Positions 7,209 through 16,144 of a stretch of 64,000 nucleotides of DNA are shown one piece after another. Source of the stretch: Sulfitobacter sediminilitoris (GTDB taxonomy: Bacteria; Pseudomonadota; Alphaproteobacteria; Rhodobacterales; Rhodobacteraceae). Both the position numbers and the translations under genes were made by a program. Location: the NCBI RefSeq assembly GCF_010667575.1, contig NZ_JAABNT010000009.1, positions 62,001-126,000 of the forward strand, read 5' to 3'. The notes under the pieces were generated by a model. The model saw only the letters and a list, made by a program, of their open reading frames with translations, was not told the DNA's origin and made no database searches. How positions within the stretch are numbered: position 1 is the first letter of the stretch; each line of letters starts with the position of its first letter.

Positions 7209-8048
7209 ATGGGCCTCAAGACGATCCTTGTCTGCCTCACCACGCCAGATCACGCCGATACCCTGATGAATGTCGCGGTCCCATTGGCACGTCGGCACAA
7301 TGCCCATTTGATTGGTTTGCATACAGTTGAGGCGCTTGTTGTCTATCCCGGCATCGCAATGCACATTCCTGATCCGGCGTTCGCCGCTTTCAACGAAAGC
7401 CAGAAAGAGGAAAGCGCGAAGATCAAGAATACCTTTGAGAAAAATACGCAGAATGAAGATTTTCAGAGTGAATATCGCCTGGTCCGCGCCGAGGCCGTTT
7501 CAGCGAACGAACGGATGGTCGAAAGCGCGCGCGCCGCTGACATCGTCATCATGGCGCATGAAGACAAGGCCGCCGACCGCTATGATCAGCGCAACGCGCA
7601 GGTGCAGGTGATCCGCGAAAGCGGCAGGCCGGTGATTGTTGTGCCCCTTGGCTATGACGGACCCGAAGTCGGCGCGAATATCGTGGTGGGCTGGAGCGAC
7701 ACCCGCGAGGCAGCGCGCGCGGCACACGACATGCTGAACATCGCACGGAATGATGCAGAGGTGACCGTGCTGCGGGTTGGGGAAGGCCCCAAAAACGCTC
7801 TTAAGGACGTGGATGCAATCGACGTCGCAGAGACGCTCGCGCGGCATGGGCTAAAGACAACGTTGCAGCACCGAGAAGCATCGAGCAAAGGGATCGCCGA
7901 CGTTCTAAACTCGGTCGCTTTTGAGAACGGCGCTGATTTGATCGTAACCGGCGCCTTTGGACATTCCAAAGCCTATGACTTTGTGATCGGGGCGACCACC
8001 TATGCGTTGCTAAAGGACGCGAAGCTGCCGGTCCTGTTCAGCAAGTAG
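7209..8048 (+). CDS. Universal stress protein, tandem UspA domains
   Basis: 279 residues from the ATG at 7209; AAAAGGA eight bases upstream decides this start over the ATG at 7200, which lies inside that ribosome site. Two Usp domains are present: residues 1-140 (TILVCLTTPDHADTLMNVAV, ending SGRPVIVVPLG) and 150-279 (NIVVGWSDTREAARAAHDML, then GADLIVTGAFGHSKAYDFVIGATTYALL). The C-terminal G-x2-G-type ATP-binding loop is atypical (GAFGHSKAYDFVIGATT). Tandem Usp proteins are induced by stress and low oxygen in many bacteria. The perfect FNR box about 120 bases upstream agrees with that. The 3' end overlaps the convergent nuclease-like gene by 11 bases. Confidence 0.9.
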   Translation: MGLKTILVCLTTPDHADTLMNVAVPLARRHNAHLIGLHTVEALVVYPGIAMHIPDPAFAAFNESQKEESAKIKNTFEKNTQNEDFQSEYRLVRAEAVSANERMVESARAADIVIMAHEDKAADRYDQRNAQVQVIRESGRPVIVVPLGYDGPEVGANIVVGWSDTREAARAAHDMLNIARNDAEVTVLRVGEGPKNALKDVDAIDVAETLARHGLKTTLQHREASSKGIADVLNSVAFENGADLIVTGAFGHSKAYDFVIGATTYALLKDAKLPVLFSK

Positions 8049-8757
8049 AAAGCTCAGCAGGAACCAGAATGTCAGACCAGATCGGAAGGTGATCTGAGGC
8101 CATCTTGGCGATATCCCCTTCTTCTACGCCGCCGTCGCGAAGTTCGAGGCCATGGCTTAATGCGAAACGATCCAGTGCCGCCAGCGGTCGGCGTGCGTGA
8201 AAAGATCGGCCCGGCGCGTATGTCGTGAACCGATCCTTCAGTGGTTCAAGACCTTTTGTGTTGGACCACTCGTTGAAATCGCCTGCGATCACAGTGTTTT
8301 CAGTCTGGGAAGTTGCGCCGCTCAGGGTCTCCAACTGCGCGCGTCGGTCGCGACGCATAAGACCCAGATGGGTGGCAATAACGCACAGACCATTTCCCAC
8401 ATCCAGATCAACAAGAACCGCGCCGCGCGGTTCGGTTCCGGGCAGATCGATATGCTGGACACCGCGCAGCCCTATGCCACCACGGACCAGAACAGCGTTG
8501 CCATGCCATCCCAGACTGACCCCATTCTTTGCAAGGTCCAGAACTGAGAAGTCCGTCTCAGACGCGATCATCTCGCGAGGCAGCGCCGGTTTTCTGACGC
8601 CAAGGCGCTTGTCCGCCTCTTGCAACAGTACGATGTCCGCATCGAGCCGGTTGATGACGTCCAGCGTACGCTCAGGATTGCGTTTTTGATCAAGCCCGCG
8701 GGCCTTGCGGATGTTATAGCTGGCAATACGTATTTGGGTGCTGCGCATATTTACCAT
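8038..8757 (-). CDS. Endonuclease/exonuclease/phosphatase (EEP) family hydrolase
   Basis: 239 residues with the full EEP motif set: IASYNIRKARG (metal-site Asn near the N-terminus), DIVLLQEAD (catalytic Glu), ATHLGLMRRDRRAQLE, VIAGDFNEWS (Asp/Asn pair) and the C-terminal SDHLPI (Asp-His). Such metal-dependent enzymes cleave phosphodiesters in nucleic acids, phospholipids or inositol phosphates; the substrate cannot be assigned. No signal peptide is seen, so it is likely cytoplasmic. The start is uncertain: ATG codons at 8757 and 8748 both lack a clear ribosome site. Confidence 0.85.
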   Translation of the reverse strand: MVNMRSTQIRIASYNIRKARGLDQKRNPERTLDVINRLDADIVLLQEADKRLGVRKPALPREMIASETDFSVLDLAKNGVSLGWHGNAVLVRGGIGLRGVQHIDLPGTEPRGAVLVDLDVGNGLCVIATHLGLMRRDRRAQLETLSGATSQTENTVIAGDFNEWSNTKGLEPLKDRFTTYAPGRSFHARRPLAALDRFALSHGLELRDGGVEEGDIAKMASDHLPIWSDILVPAELSTC

Positions 8758-8801
8758 ATATGTTCAGGTAGGAACAAATTAAACATCAGGACCGTCGCAA
8801 A

Positions 8802-9458
8802 GTGCTCAGCCGGCTCAAGGAAAACAATCCGATCATGTTGACCATCTGGGCAATGCTGCTTCTGGGCACGCTTGTCTCGCTGGGATTTGGCCGCTGGTCC
8901 ATGGCATTCGTCAGTTTTTCCACGCTCGCGCTGGCCTTGGTGCCCCCGATCCTTGCATCGCGCTGGTCGCTCACCCTACCCATGCCGTTCCTGCTGGCCA
9001 CGACGCTTTTCGTATTCGCGTCGATCTTCCTGGGCGAAGCGCTCGATTTCTATGAAAGGCTGTGGTGGTGGGATCTGTTCCTGCATGGCTTCTCGGCTGT
9101 GGGCTTTGGGCTGATCGGGTTTCTCTTTGTCTTTATGCTGTTCGAGGGTGACCGTTTCGCGGCCCCACCTTCCGCAATTGCTTTCATCACCTTCTGCCTT
9201 GCGGTCACCGTCGGTGCGATCTGGGAAATCTTCGAATACGTGATGGACATGACCTTTGGCCTGACCATGCAAAAATCGGGCCTGGATGACACCATGGGCG
9301 ATTTGATGATTGACGCTGCGGGCAGCTTGTTTGCATGCGTCACCGGATACATCTATCTCAAGCGCGACTCTGCCGGGCCGATAGGCCATGCCCTGTCGCA
9401 ATTCATCGCGCTGAACCGCAGGCTTTATCAGAAATCCAAGAACCGTCTGAAGCGCTAG
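8802..9458 (+). CDS. DUF2238 (YjdF-like) membrane protein
   Basis: 218 residues with about six hydrophobic segments (13-29, 33-51, 57-76, 91-113, 121-143, 165-182) and the family signature WEIFEYVMDMTFG...DDTMGDLMIDAAG. The C-terminus is basic and probably cytoplasmic. The family has no settled function. The start may be the GTG at 8802 or the ATG at 8835; neither has a strong ribosome site. It faces the CbpM gene convergently and is divergent from the EEP gene. Confidence 0.8.
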   Translation: MLSRLKENNPIMLTIWAMLLLGTLVSLGFGRWSMAFVSFSTLALALVPPILASRWSLTLPMPFLLATTLFVFASIFLGEALDFYERLWWWDLFLHGFSAVGFGLIGFLFVFMLFEGDRFAAPPSAIAFITFCLAVTVGAIWEIFEYVMDMTFGLTMQKSGLDDTMGDLMIDAAGSLFACVTGYIYLKRDSAGPIGHALSQFIALNRRLYQKSKNRLKR

Positions 9459-9465
9459 ACAAGGG

Positions 9466-9765
9466 TCAAACGGGTTCGTAGCGGGACAATCTGCGCCGTA
9501 TCTCGTCGCGTTCCTCCAGCAGTTCGATGACCATCGCCACGCCTGCCGCGTTGATGCCAAGGTCACGGTTCAGCCTGCGGGCTTTCTTGGCCCTCACGAT
9601 GTTCGCCCCGCGAAAGCGCCAGCTTTCGACATGCGTGCCTTTCGGCTCCAACACACCATATTCGACCAGCTCTATCACCCAGTCTTCATCCGCATGGCAG
9701 AAGCGGCACAGATCCTGCAGGCTCAGGGCATCGACGATCTCGCTTTGATGGGTTGCGCGTTTCAT
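9466..9765 (-). CDS. cbpM: Chaperone modulatory protein CbpM
   Basis: 99 residues from the ATG at 9765, preceded by GGAGGATAAACCC. The sequence resembles CbpM/MerR-like modulators: SLQDLCRFCHADEDWVIELVEYGVLEP, then WRFRGANIVRAKKARRLNRDLGINAAGVAMVIELLEE. In Escherichia coli CbpM binds the J-domain of CbpA and inhibits its co-chaperone and DNA-binding activity. The gene follows cbpA by four bases, the usual arrangement. Confidence 0.88.
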   Translation of the reverse strand: MKRATHQSEIVDALSLQDLCRFCHADEDWVIELVEYGVLEPKGTHVESWRFRGANIVRAKKARRLNRDLGINAAGVAMVIELLEERDEIRRRLSRYEPV

Positions 9766-9769
9766 GGGT

Positions 9770-10714
9770 TTATCCTCCAAGATTGGCACGTGGATCGAAA
9801 GGCATCGCCTTGGCCATGTCTTCAAAAAAGCGGCGGCCTTCGTCCGTGGTGACGTTGGGATTCACGATTTTCAGGGTAGCATAAATATCGCCTGGCGGCT
9901 TGCCCGGCAGGCCTTTGCCCTTTAGGCGCATCTTCTGGCCACTCCGCGCGTTCTTGGGAATGCGCAGCTCAACCTTGCCTGCGGGCGTTGGCATGACAAC
10001 GTGCCCGCCCAGTGCGGCCTCCCAGGGCGCAATTGGCAGATCAAGGTGTAGATCCCGACCTGAGGCACGATAAACAGGGTGCGCGGCAAAGCTGATCTCA
10101 AGAAAGAGATCACCGGCGGAGCCACCCCCCAAGGACGGCGTCCCCTGTCCGGCAAGCCGGATGTGCTGGCCTTCCTGAACGCCCTTGGGAATGTGTACCG
10201 CGATATTGCGGTCTTTGACGGTCACGGTGCCATCAGGGTTCACCACCGGTGCACGAATTCTGAGCGTCCTGCTTGCTCCGCGGTAGGCGTCTTCGATCGA
10301 AATCTCGACCTTTGCGTGGGTATCCGCGCCGCGCCCTGCGCCCATGCCACCCCTGCTGGCGCGGGCATCGCCACGGCGGAAAAGCGACTCGAAAAAATCG
10401 CTGAAAACGGAGTCATCCTCTGGTGCCGCACCCGTAAATTCAAAGCCACCGTCCCAGCCCGGCGGAGGCTGGAAACCGGCGCCGCCCGCACCGGGCGGTG
10501 GAGTCTTGCCTAGCTGATCGTAAGCCGCCCTTCTCTCCGGGTCTTTCAGCACTTCGTATGCCTCGTTCACGTCCTTGAACTTGACCTCAGCATCGGCGTC
10601 GGTGTTCACGTCGGGATGGTACTTCCGTGCACCCTTGCGAAAGGCCTTCTTGATCTCATCGGCACTGGCATCGCGTTTGACACCGAGAATTTCGTAGTAG
10701 TCTTTGAATTCCAT
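9770..10714 (-). CDS. cbpA: DnaJ-family co-chaperone CbpA
   Basis: 314 residues from the ATG at 10714 ([12 protein letters not shown]), chosen because the J-domain begins there and GGAAAC lies upstream. The J-domain occupies residues 4-70 with HPD at 33-35; a Gly/Phe-rich stretch follows (75-130), then two DnaJ C-terminal substrate-binding domains (about 135-300). There is no zinc-finger domain, which separates CbpA from DnaJ itself. CbpA stimulates DnaK and binds curved DNA in stationary or starved cells. It lies upstream of cbpM and divergent from a uspA gene. Confidence 0.93.
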   Translation of the reverse strand: MEFKDYYEILGVKRDASADEIKKAFRKGARKYHPDVNTDADAEVKFKDVNEAYEVLKDPERRAAYDQLGKTPPPGAGGAGFQPPPGWDGGFEFTGAAPEDDSVFSDFFESLFRRGDARASRGGMGAGRGADTHAKVEISIEDAYRGASRTLRIRAPVVNPDGTVTVKDRNIAVHIPKGVQEGQHIRLAGQGTPSLGGGSAGDLFLEISFAAHPVYRASGRDLHLDLPIAPWEAALGGHVVMPTPAGKVELRIPKNARSGQKMRLKGKGLPGKPPGDIYATLKIVNPNVTTDEGRRFFEDMAKAMPFDPRANLGG

Positions 10715-10773
10715 CGCATATGTTTCCAAAATCTTGGCTCGGAAATGAAATGCCATAGAAAGGGTGGCAAAAA

Positions 10774-10787
10774 TTGATCTTAGTCAG
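10774..10787. promoter_or_regulatory. Degenerate FNR-type box TTGATCTTAGTCAG
   Basis: TTGAT-CTTA-GTCAG matches eight of ten conserved FNR positions. It lies in the divergent gap between cbpA and the second uspA gene, 60 bases from the cbpA start and 82 bases from the uspA start. Position and gene type fit the other boxes, but two mismatches make it weak. Confidence 0.35.
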
Positions 10788-10868
10788 TTTACGTCGCTGA
10801 AAAACCTGTCACTTGTTGTGCAACCGGGCATGCAAAAGGCGCGCCTGTACCTTGAATGGAGAACAACC

Positions 10869-11714
10869 ATGAGCAATCTAACATCGCTGTTCCTGATGAA
10901 CGCTGACACGCCCGATGAGACGATCCGCGAGATGGCTGAGGCCGCGGCGTCAACCCATACGCACCTGAGTTGCCAATTGCTGGGGCCAGCGCCTGCTTTG
11001 CCGATGTATGCTTACGGCGTCCCCCCCTATGGCGGGATGAACATTCCTGACAATTGGGCCGAGCTGGTCGAGGAAGCGCACCAGAAACACCGCGCCCGCG
11101 CTGAAGAGATCGAGACGTTTCTGGCCGACGCCAATGCACCCGGCGACGTACAGCCGGTACTTTGCGTACCTGCCGAGATGAAAAGGCAGGTGGCACGGCG
11201 GGCCCGGGTCTGCGACATAGCTTATCTGGCCGACAATCTGCGCGGCACCCCGGACATTTTTCGCGAGGCCGCAAATGGTGTGCTTTTCCATTCGCCTATC
11301 GGACTGATGCTGAACCGTTCCCCGATGGCACCGGCTGAACGGATCTTTGTCGCTTGGGACAGCAGCGAGGCTGCAGCAAAGGCCGTGCATGTTGGACTGC
11401 CGCAACTCAAAGCAGCCAAGGAAGTCACGATCGGTTGTTTCGATCCGGTCATGACCGAGGAAATGCAAGGCGTGGACCCCGGCACGGATGTGGCGGCATG
11501 GCTCAGCCATCATGGCTGTCACGTGACGCTTTCGCAGTTCCCTAGTGGCGGGCGCGAGATTGGCAAATGCATTCAGGACCGCGCCAAGGAAACAGGTGCC
11601 GATCTGGTGATCATGGGATCATATGGCCATGCCCGGCTGATCGAGACCGTCTTTGGCGGTACCACCCACACAATGATCGAACAAACGGATATGCCGATCC
11701 TTCTAGCGCATTAA
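10869..11714 (+). CDS. Universal stress protein, tandem UspA domains
   Basis: 281 residues from the ATG at 10869 (MSNLTSLFLM), preceded by TGGAGAAC; an in-frame GTG at 10764 would add 35 residues unlike the family. The second domain is complete with ERIFVAWDSSEAAAKAVHVG and a C-terminal nucleotide loop GADLVIMGSYGHARLIETVFGGTTHTMI, close to the G-x2-G-x9-G-(S/T) pattern of ATP-binding Usp proteins. The first domain is more divergent. Together with the uspA gene at 7209 and CbpA it forms a stress cluster. Confidence 0.9.
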   Translation: MSNLTSLFLMNADTPDETIREMAEAAASTHTHLSCQLLGPAPALPMYAYGVPPYGGMNIPDNWAELVEEAHQKHRARAEEIETFLADANAPGDVQPVLCVPAEMKRQVARRARVCDIAYLADNLRGTPDIFREAANGVLFHSPIGLMLNRSPMAPAERIFVAWDSSEAAAKAVHVGLPQLKAAKEVTIGCFDPVMTEEMQGVDPGTDVAAWLSHHGCHVTLSQFPSGGREIGKCIQDRAKETGADLVIMGSYGHARLIETVFGGTTHTMIEQTDMPILLAH

Positions 11715-11721
11715 AGTCTGA

Positions 11722-11760
11722 GGGCGCGCCGGCCAACGCACAGTATTCTCAGGCGCGCCC
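11722..11760. terminator. GC-rich hairpin between convergent genes
   Basis: GGGCGCGCC (11722-11730) and GGCGCGCCC (11752-11760) form a perfect nine-pair stem with a 21-base loop. It begins seven bases after the uspA stop, and its right arm covers the last codons of the convergent lipoprotein gene. No T run follows, so it is only a probable terminator. Confidence 0.45.
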
Positions 11761-12369
11761 GGCCGCCCAATTTGCCATTTCAGGCAGTAGGACATCCAAT
11801 ACACTTTGGAATGCAGTGACGATGGCCGTGGGGCTGTCGTCCACCGCAACGGCGGCCTGTGCAAAGCTGCGCGTGCCAGTCACCCGCTGTGTGCGATCAT
11901 CCAGCAAAGTGAGCGCGACATCCACCACCACCTCAAAACTGCCCTCGCCCAATACGCGGACTTCAAAAGCATCCATCCGCACCAGCAGCGCGGTATTGGC
12001 AATCGGCCCGCCTTCGCTGCGCCCGACATAGCCCAGCCGCCCGGTACCCGAGATGCTGCGCACCAGCAGGGACTGAAATACGGCGGGCAACTCATCGCTC
12101 CACCGTGCATCCGGCAGATAGGTGACCGACGTGGCATCGGGTTTTACCATGATCCTGTCTGTTCCAATCGCCGCAGAGGCTTCGGGGCGGGCAACCAGAA
12201 GCGTTCGGCTGCTGCGCCGCCCACCGGTCGCACCGACAGCAGGTGCCAGGTCATAGGTATCAAGCGGTTGCGCTGCTGAATTCAGCGCCGCAACAGCGCT
12301 GCATCCGCCCAGTGCCGTCATCGCGCCAAGCATTGCCAGCCTGCGGGTCAGTTTGATCTGTTGCGTCAT
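11749..12369 (-). CDS. ABC-type transport auxiliary lipoprotein (Mla/PqiC-like)
   Basis: 206 residues from the ATG at 12369 with GGAGATGAC just upstream. A lipoprotein signal ends in LGGCS, giving Cys23 as the lipidated residue. The rest matches the auxiliary lipoprotein family that accompanies MCE-type transporters: DTYDLAP near the N-terminus, RTLLVARPEA, YLPDARWSDELPAVFQSLLV and a C-terminal helix. It is the last gene of the mlaE-mlaF-mlaD operon, one base after mlaD. It probably links the inner-membrane MCE complex to the outer membrane. Confidence 0.87.
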   Translation of the reverse strand: MTQQIKLTRRLAMLGAMTALGGCSAVAALNSAAQPLDTYDLAPAVGATGGRRSSRTLLVARPEASAAIGTDRIMVKPDATSVTYLPDARWSDELPAVFQSLLVRSISGTGRLGYVGRSEGGPIANTALLVRMDAFEVRVLGEGSFEVVVDVALTLLDDRTQRVTGTRSFAQAAVAVDDSPTAIVTAFQSVLDVLLPEMANWAAGRA

Positions 12370-12370
12370 G

Positions 12371-14086
12371 TCATCTCCGATAGTCCGGCACACGGTCATC
12401 CAGTATGAAGCGCGCCGGATCACGTTCAATCCGCCTTACAAGAGAGTTGAGCGAATTGACAAGGTTGCGCGCCTCCGCGCCAAAGCGGGTCAGTTCCGGC
12501 AGGCCGGTGTTCGTGAAATCGCGAATGCCCGGCGTGCTGGACGCAACTGTACGCTGCACCTGTGCCACAAGGTTATCGGCGCGGGTAATGAGACTGCGCA
12601 GCTCTTCGGCAATGGCAGGCACATCGCGGGTCACATCCTCGACCGCGACACTGATCCTGTCGGACGCAACGCGTATGTCCTCAAGCACCGGACCCAGATC
12701 GGTTTTCATCACACCAGTTGCCGCATCAAACGCGGATTCGGCTGCGGTAATTGCCCCCTCCGCCCCGGTGAGGGTGGAATCGATGGTATCAAGCGTGGTG
12801 ATGGACCTGTCGAACAAGGCGCTTGCCGATGTCAGCGCCTCCTTGGCGTCTTCCGCCAGAGGCTCGAACTGACCGGTCAACCCTGTCAGATCGCTTGCAA
12901 CCCGCTCCACTGCGGCGGAGCCTGCCGCGATTGCTTCGCGGATGTCCGTCACGGTCGCTTCAAGATCGTCTAGGACGACACGCTCAATGGTCGCAATCGC
13001 CGATTTTGTATCCGCCACGACCTCCCGCGCTTCTGCCACCAGCAAGGTTCCGTCGCCATCAACCAACAGATCGAAACTGTCCGAAGCATCCGTCACAGCA
13101 AGAAAGGCAGTATTGGCGTTCTCCAGCGTCGTTTCCAATTCGGTCAGTCGCCCGTTCAGCAATGCCGCCGTGTCGGCGAAACTGTCGATTGTCGTACCTG
13201 TGCGATCCTGCAAATCAGCAATTGCGCCATCGGTGCGGGAAACGACATCACGGACCTCTGCCAAGATACCTGGCAGATCTTCCCGCATCATCTTTTCAGC
13301 CTGAATAAATGCGGCCTTGGCGCTATCAATTGCTTCGGTCGACGTTGAAAGCACGGAATCCGCGGTCTCAAAAGCTGATTGCGCCGAAATCAACGCCGCA
13401 TCCGCGTTCTCAAGCGTGGTCGTAACCGTCTCGCCTATGCTGTCCAGCCGGTTGGTGAAAAGCGTGATTTGCGCCGTGGCCTCGCTGACCGTGCCTGTTA
13501 TCTCGGAAAAATCGTTCAGCGCCTGATCCAGCCTGTCGGACGACGTATCAAGGTTTTGCAGAATGTTGCGCACATAGGTCTGGTTTTCAGGACCGGTCAG
13601 GGCCCGAAACTGTTCAAGCAGTTTGGTCGCCTCTGCCAGCAGATCCGGCGCGTCCTCCACAAGGGTTTGCACCGTTGACCGACGCGAAGGAATGATTGGC
13701 AGATCTCCTTCCGTTGCAACCAACGGGGCCGCCCCCGGCGCACCGCCCGCAAGCGAGATATACGAGACACCTGTCACGCCTTGAGATTGTAATTGTGCAA
13801 CGGTGTTCGACCGAATGGGCGTGGTCGAGTCAACCTCGATCGTGGTGAAGACCTTCGACGGATCTTTGTCATAGATGCTGAGCCCGATGACCTTGCCCAC
13901 CGAAATTCCGTTGAACAATACGTCCCCCGATGGATCAAGGCCGGACACATCCTCGAACAGGATGCCGTAAGTTGCGTATTGACGATTGATCTGGACGCTG
14001 GCCAGCCAAATGAAAAAGGCCAGCGTGCCAAGGATTGCCAAGAGGGTGAAAACACCGATCAGGATATAGTTCGCGCGGGTCTCCAT
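12371..14086 (-). CDS. mlaD: MlaD-family MCE protein with long helical C-terminus
   Basis: 571 residues: one N-terminal membrane helix (7-30), an MCE domain (about 38-115, with YGILFEDVSGLDPSGDVLFNGISVGKV) and a very long helical, Ala/Asp/Thr-rich region (about 145-555) with repeats such as ENADAALISAQSAFETADSV and ENANTAFLAVTDASDSFDLL. The E. coli MlaD is about 180 residues; the extension could form a periplasm-spanning barrel or coiled coil that guides lipids between membranes, as in PqiB/LetB-like or mycobacterial Mce proteins. That role is inferred. Start and stop overlap the neighbours in the usual operon manner. Confidence 0.9.
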   Translation of the reverse strand: METRANYILIGVFTLLAILGTLAFFIWLASVQINRQYATYGILFEDVSGLDPSGDVLFNGISVGKVIGLSIYDKDPSKVFTTIEVDSTTPIRSNTVAQLQSQGVTGVSYISLAGGAPGAAPLVATEGDLPIIPSRRSTVQTLVEDAPDLLAEATKLLEQFRALTGPENQTYVRNILQNLDTSSDRLDQALNDFSEITGTVSEATAQITLFTNRLDSIGETVTTTLENADAALISAQSAFETADSVLSTSTEAIDSAKAAFIQAEKMMREDLPGILAEVRDVVSRTDGAIADLQDRTGTTIDSFADTAALLNGRLTELETTLENANTAFLAVTDASDSFDLLVDGDGTLLVAEAREVVADTKSAIATIERVVLDDLEATVTDIREAIAAGSAAVERVASDLTGLTGQFEPLAEDAKEALTSASALFDRSITTLDTIDSTLTGAEGAITAAESAFDAATGVMKTDLGPVLEDIRVASDRISVAVEDVTRDVPAIAEELRSLITRADNLVAQVQRTVASSTPGIRDFTNTGLPELTRFGAEARNLVNSLNSLVRRIERDPARFILDDRVPDYRR

Positions 14087-14880
14087 CAGGCGGCACCTTT
14101 CGGCCGAGAAGACTCGATTGCCGCACGCGCACGAGGTCCGTGGAAATATTCACGCACCCAAGGGTGTTCGACTTCGAGCATCTCTTGCATCGTCCCCACT
14201 GCCAGCACCTTTTTATCCGCCAGAACCGCCACGCGGTCACAGTTTGCGTGCAGGCTGTCAAGGTCATGCGTGACAAAGAAAACCGTAAGACCAAGTGCTG
14301 CCTGAAGCTGTTTGATCAGAATATCAAAAGCTGCTGCGCCGATGGGATCAAGCCCCGCCGTCGGCTCATCCAGAAAGACGATCTCGGGATCAAGCGCAAT
14401 CGCCCGGGCGAAACCGGCACGTTTGCGCATGCCGCCTGACAGTTCGGATGGGAATTTGGTCATCGCGTTCTCGGGCAGGCCTACCATACGCACCTTGATG
14501 CCTGCCAGCGTCTTGCGCAGATCATCGTCCAGCTTCAGCTGTTCGCGCATGGGCGCTTCGACATTCTGCCGCACGGTCAGCGATGAAAACAATGCACCAT
14601 CCTGAAACATCACGCCCCAGCGGCGGCGCAACTGGCGGTATTCCTCTTCAGGTGTGTCGCGCACGCTTTGCCCGAAAACCTCGATATGCCCGGCGTTCGG
14701 CTTCAACAGACCGACAATCGCGCGCAGCAGCACGGATTTTCCGGTGCCCGACCCGCCAACAACGCCAATGATCTCTCCGCGCCGAACGTCCAGATCCAGA
14801 CCGTCATGGACGGTGTGCGTGCCGAACCGCGTTACCAGCCCGCGTACCCGGATTATATGATCGTCGTCCGTGTCTTCCAT
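14086..14880 (-). CDS. mlaF: MlaF-like ABC transporter ATP-binding protein
   Basis: 264 residues with Walker A GGSGTGKS (42-49), signature LSGGM and Walker B IVFLDEPTAGLDP, followed by FFVTHDLDSL (H-loop). The Gly-Met after the signature and the operon position between mlaE and mlaD mark it as the MlaF/MkL type that powers lipid movement by the MlaE permease. It overlaps mlaE and mlaD by ATGA-type junctions, so the three are translationally coupled. Confidence 0.93.
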   Translation of the reverse strand: MEDTDDDHIIRVRGLVTRFGTHTVHDGLDLDVRRGEIIGVVGGSGTGKSVLLRAIVGLLKPNAGHIEVFGQSVRDTPEEEYRQLRRRWGVMFQDGALFSSLTVRQNVEAPMREQLKLDDDLRKTLAGIKVRMVGLPENAMTKFPSELSGGMRKRAGFARAIALDPEIVFLDEPTAGLDPIGAAAFDILIKQLQAALGLTVFFVTHDLDSLHANCDRVAVLADKKVLAVGTMQEMLEVEHPWVREYFHGPRARAAIESSRPKGAA

Positions 14881-16013
14881 CAGACCCCCAAGATCGCAAA
14901 GAAGATTGAGAACAAGGCGTCAACCACAATAACCATGAAAATCGACAACACGACAGAGGTCGAGGTCAACCTGCCCAAGGATTCTGCATCGCCACCGACT
15001 TTCATGCCTTCATAGCACCCGATGATGCCGATAATCAGCGCAAAGAAGGGCGCTTTGATCATGCCAACACTAAAATGCCATACATCGGTATTCGAGACGA
15101 GCCGCGACTGGAACACCGCCGGAGAGACACCCAGTTCGATCCACGACATCAGCGCGCCGCCGAGAAGACCGGACAGGTTCGCGATGAAGCCAAGCGCAGG
15201 CAGCATCAGGATCAGCGCCAGCACGCGCGGAACCACAAGGATCGTGACCGGCTCAAGACCCAGCGTGCGCATGGCGTCGATTTCCTCACGCATCTTCATG
15301 GACCCGATGGCAGCGGTAAAGGCGGATCCTGAACGGCCCGCGACGATGATCGCGGTCAGCAGGATACCCAGCTCGCGCAGGATCGAGATGGCGATCAGGT
15401 CAACGACAAACACCTCTGCTCCGAACTGGCGCAACTGGGCGGAGCCCTGAAAGGCGAGCACTACGCCGATCAGAAAAGACATCAAGAAGACGATCGGAAT
15501 GGCGTTGATCCCGATCTCCTGGCAGTGATGCACCATCGAGGTCAGGCGCAGTCTGCGCGGGTGGATCAGTATTCCCCCGATCGTGGCAATGACCTGACCC
15601 AGAAAGGACGTCAGTTCAATGGCGGTCTTTGTCCCCCTGACCACCATCTGTCCGTAGTCTTCCAGCCGGTCAATCGGTGTCTTTGTCTCGCGCAATGGTT
15701 TCTCATCGGGTGGCATGTTCTGACGAATGGTTTCGATCAGTTGTTCCTGCGCCTCCGATGCGCCCCTGATCGCGACCTCAGCCGCGTGCGCTGCAACAGA
15801 CTTCTGGATATCGACCAACAACCACGCACCAGCGGTGTCCATCCGCGTCAGCGCCTCGATATTGATCTCGGTGATACCTTGCGCCATTTTCATCACGGCA
15901 GCCCGGTCTACATCGCCAACGGCCTCGATTTGCAGCTCACCACTTAACAGCAAACGACTGCCCTCAAGGGACAGCGTGACCTTGGCAGTGCTGATCTGTG
16001 ATGCGGCCTTCAC
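14880..16013 (-). CDS. mlaE: MlaE-type permease with N-terminal STAS domain
   Basis: 377 residues from a GTG at 16013. Residues 1-95 resemble a STAS domain (LEGSRLLLSGELQIEAVGDV, MDTAGAWLL), normally a separate protein (MlaB) in E. coli; here it is fused. Residues 120-377 form the MlaE permease with IPIVFLMSFLIGVVLAFQGS, the cytoplasmic-helix motif AGRSGSAFTAAIGSMKMREEIDAMRTLG, and about five membrane helices. The fused form is common in alphaproteobacteria. The operon maintains outer-membrane lipid asymmetry by moving phospholipid between membranes. Confidence 0.93.
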   Translation of the reverse strand: MKAASQISTAKVTLSLEGSRLLLSGELQIEAVGDVDRAAVMKMAQGITEINIEALTRMDTAGAWLLVDIQKSVAAHAAEVAIRGASEAQEQLIETIRQNMPPDEKPLRETKTPIDRLEDYGQMVVRGTKTAIELTSFLGQVIATIGGILIHPRRLRLTSMVHHCQEIGINAIPIVFLMSFLIGVVLAFQGSAQLRQFGAEVFVVDLIAISILRELGILLTAIIVAGRSGSAFTAAIGSMKMREEIDAMRTLGLEPVTILVVPRVLALILMLPALGFIANLSGLLGGALMSWIELGVSPAVFQSRLVSNTDVWHFSVGMIKAPFFALIIGIIGCYEGMKVGGDAESLGRLTSTSVVLSIFMVIVVDALFSIFFAILGV

Positions 16014-16144
16014 GTTGATCTACATTCCTGAGCGGTACATCGCTTCGCAACCTTAGAGTAGTCGCGCGTCACGCTCCACAGGGCCTTTGTTAGATGTCCC
16101 ATGCTATTGCCTGTCCTCTTATGCCACTTGGATGCCGCACATTG

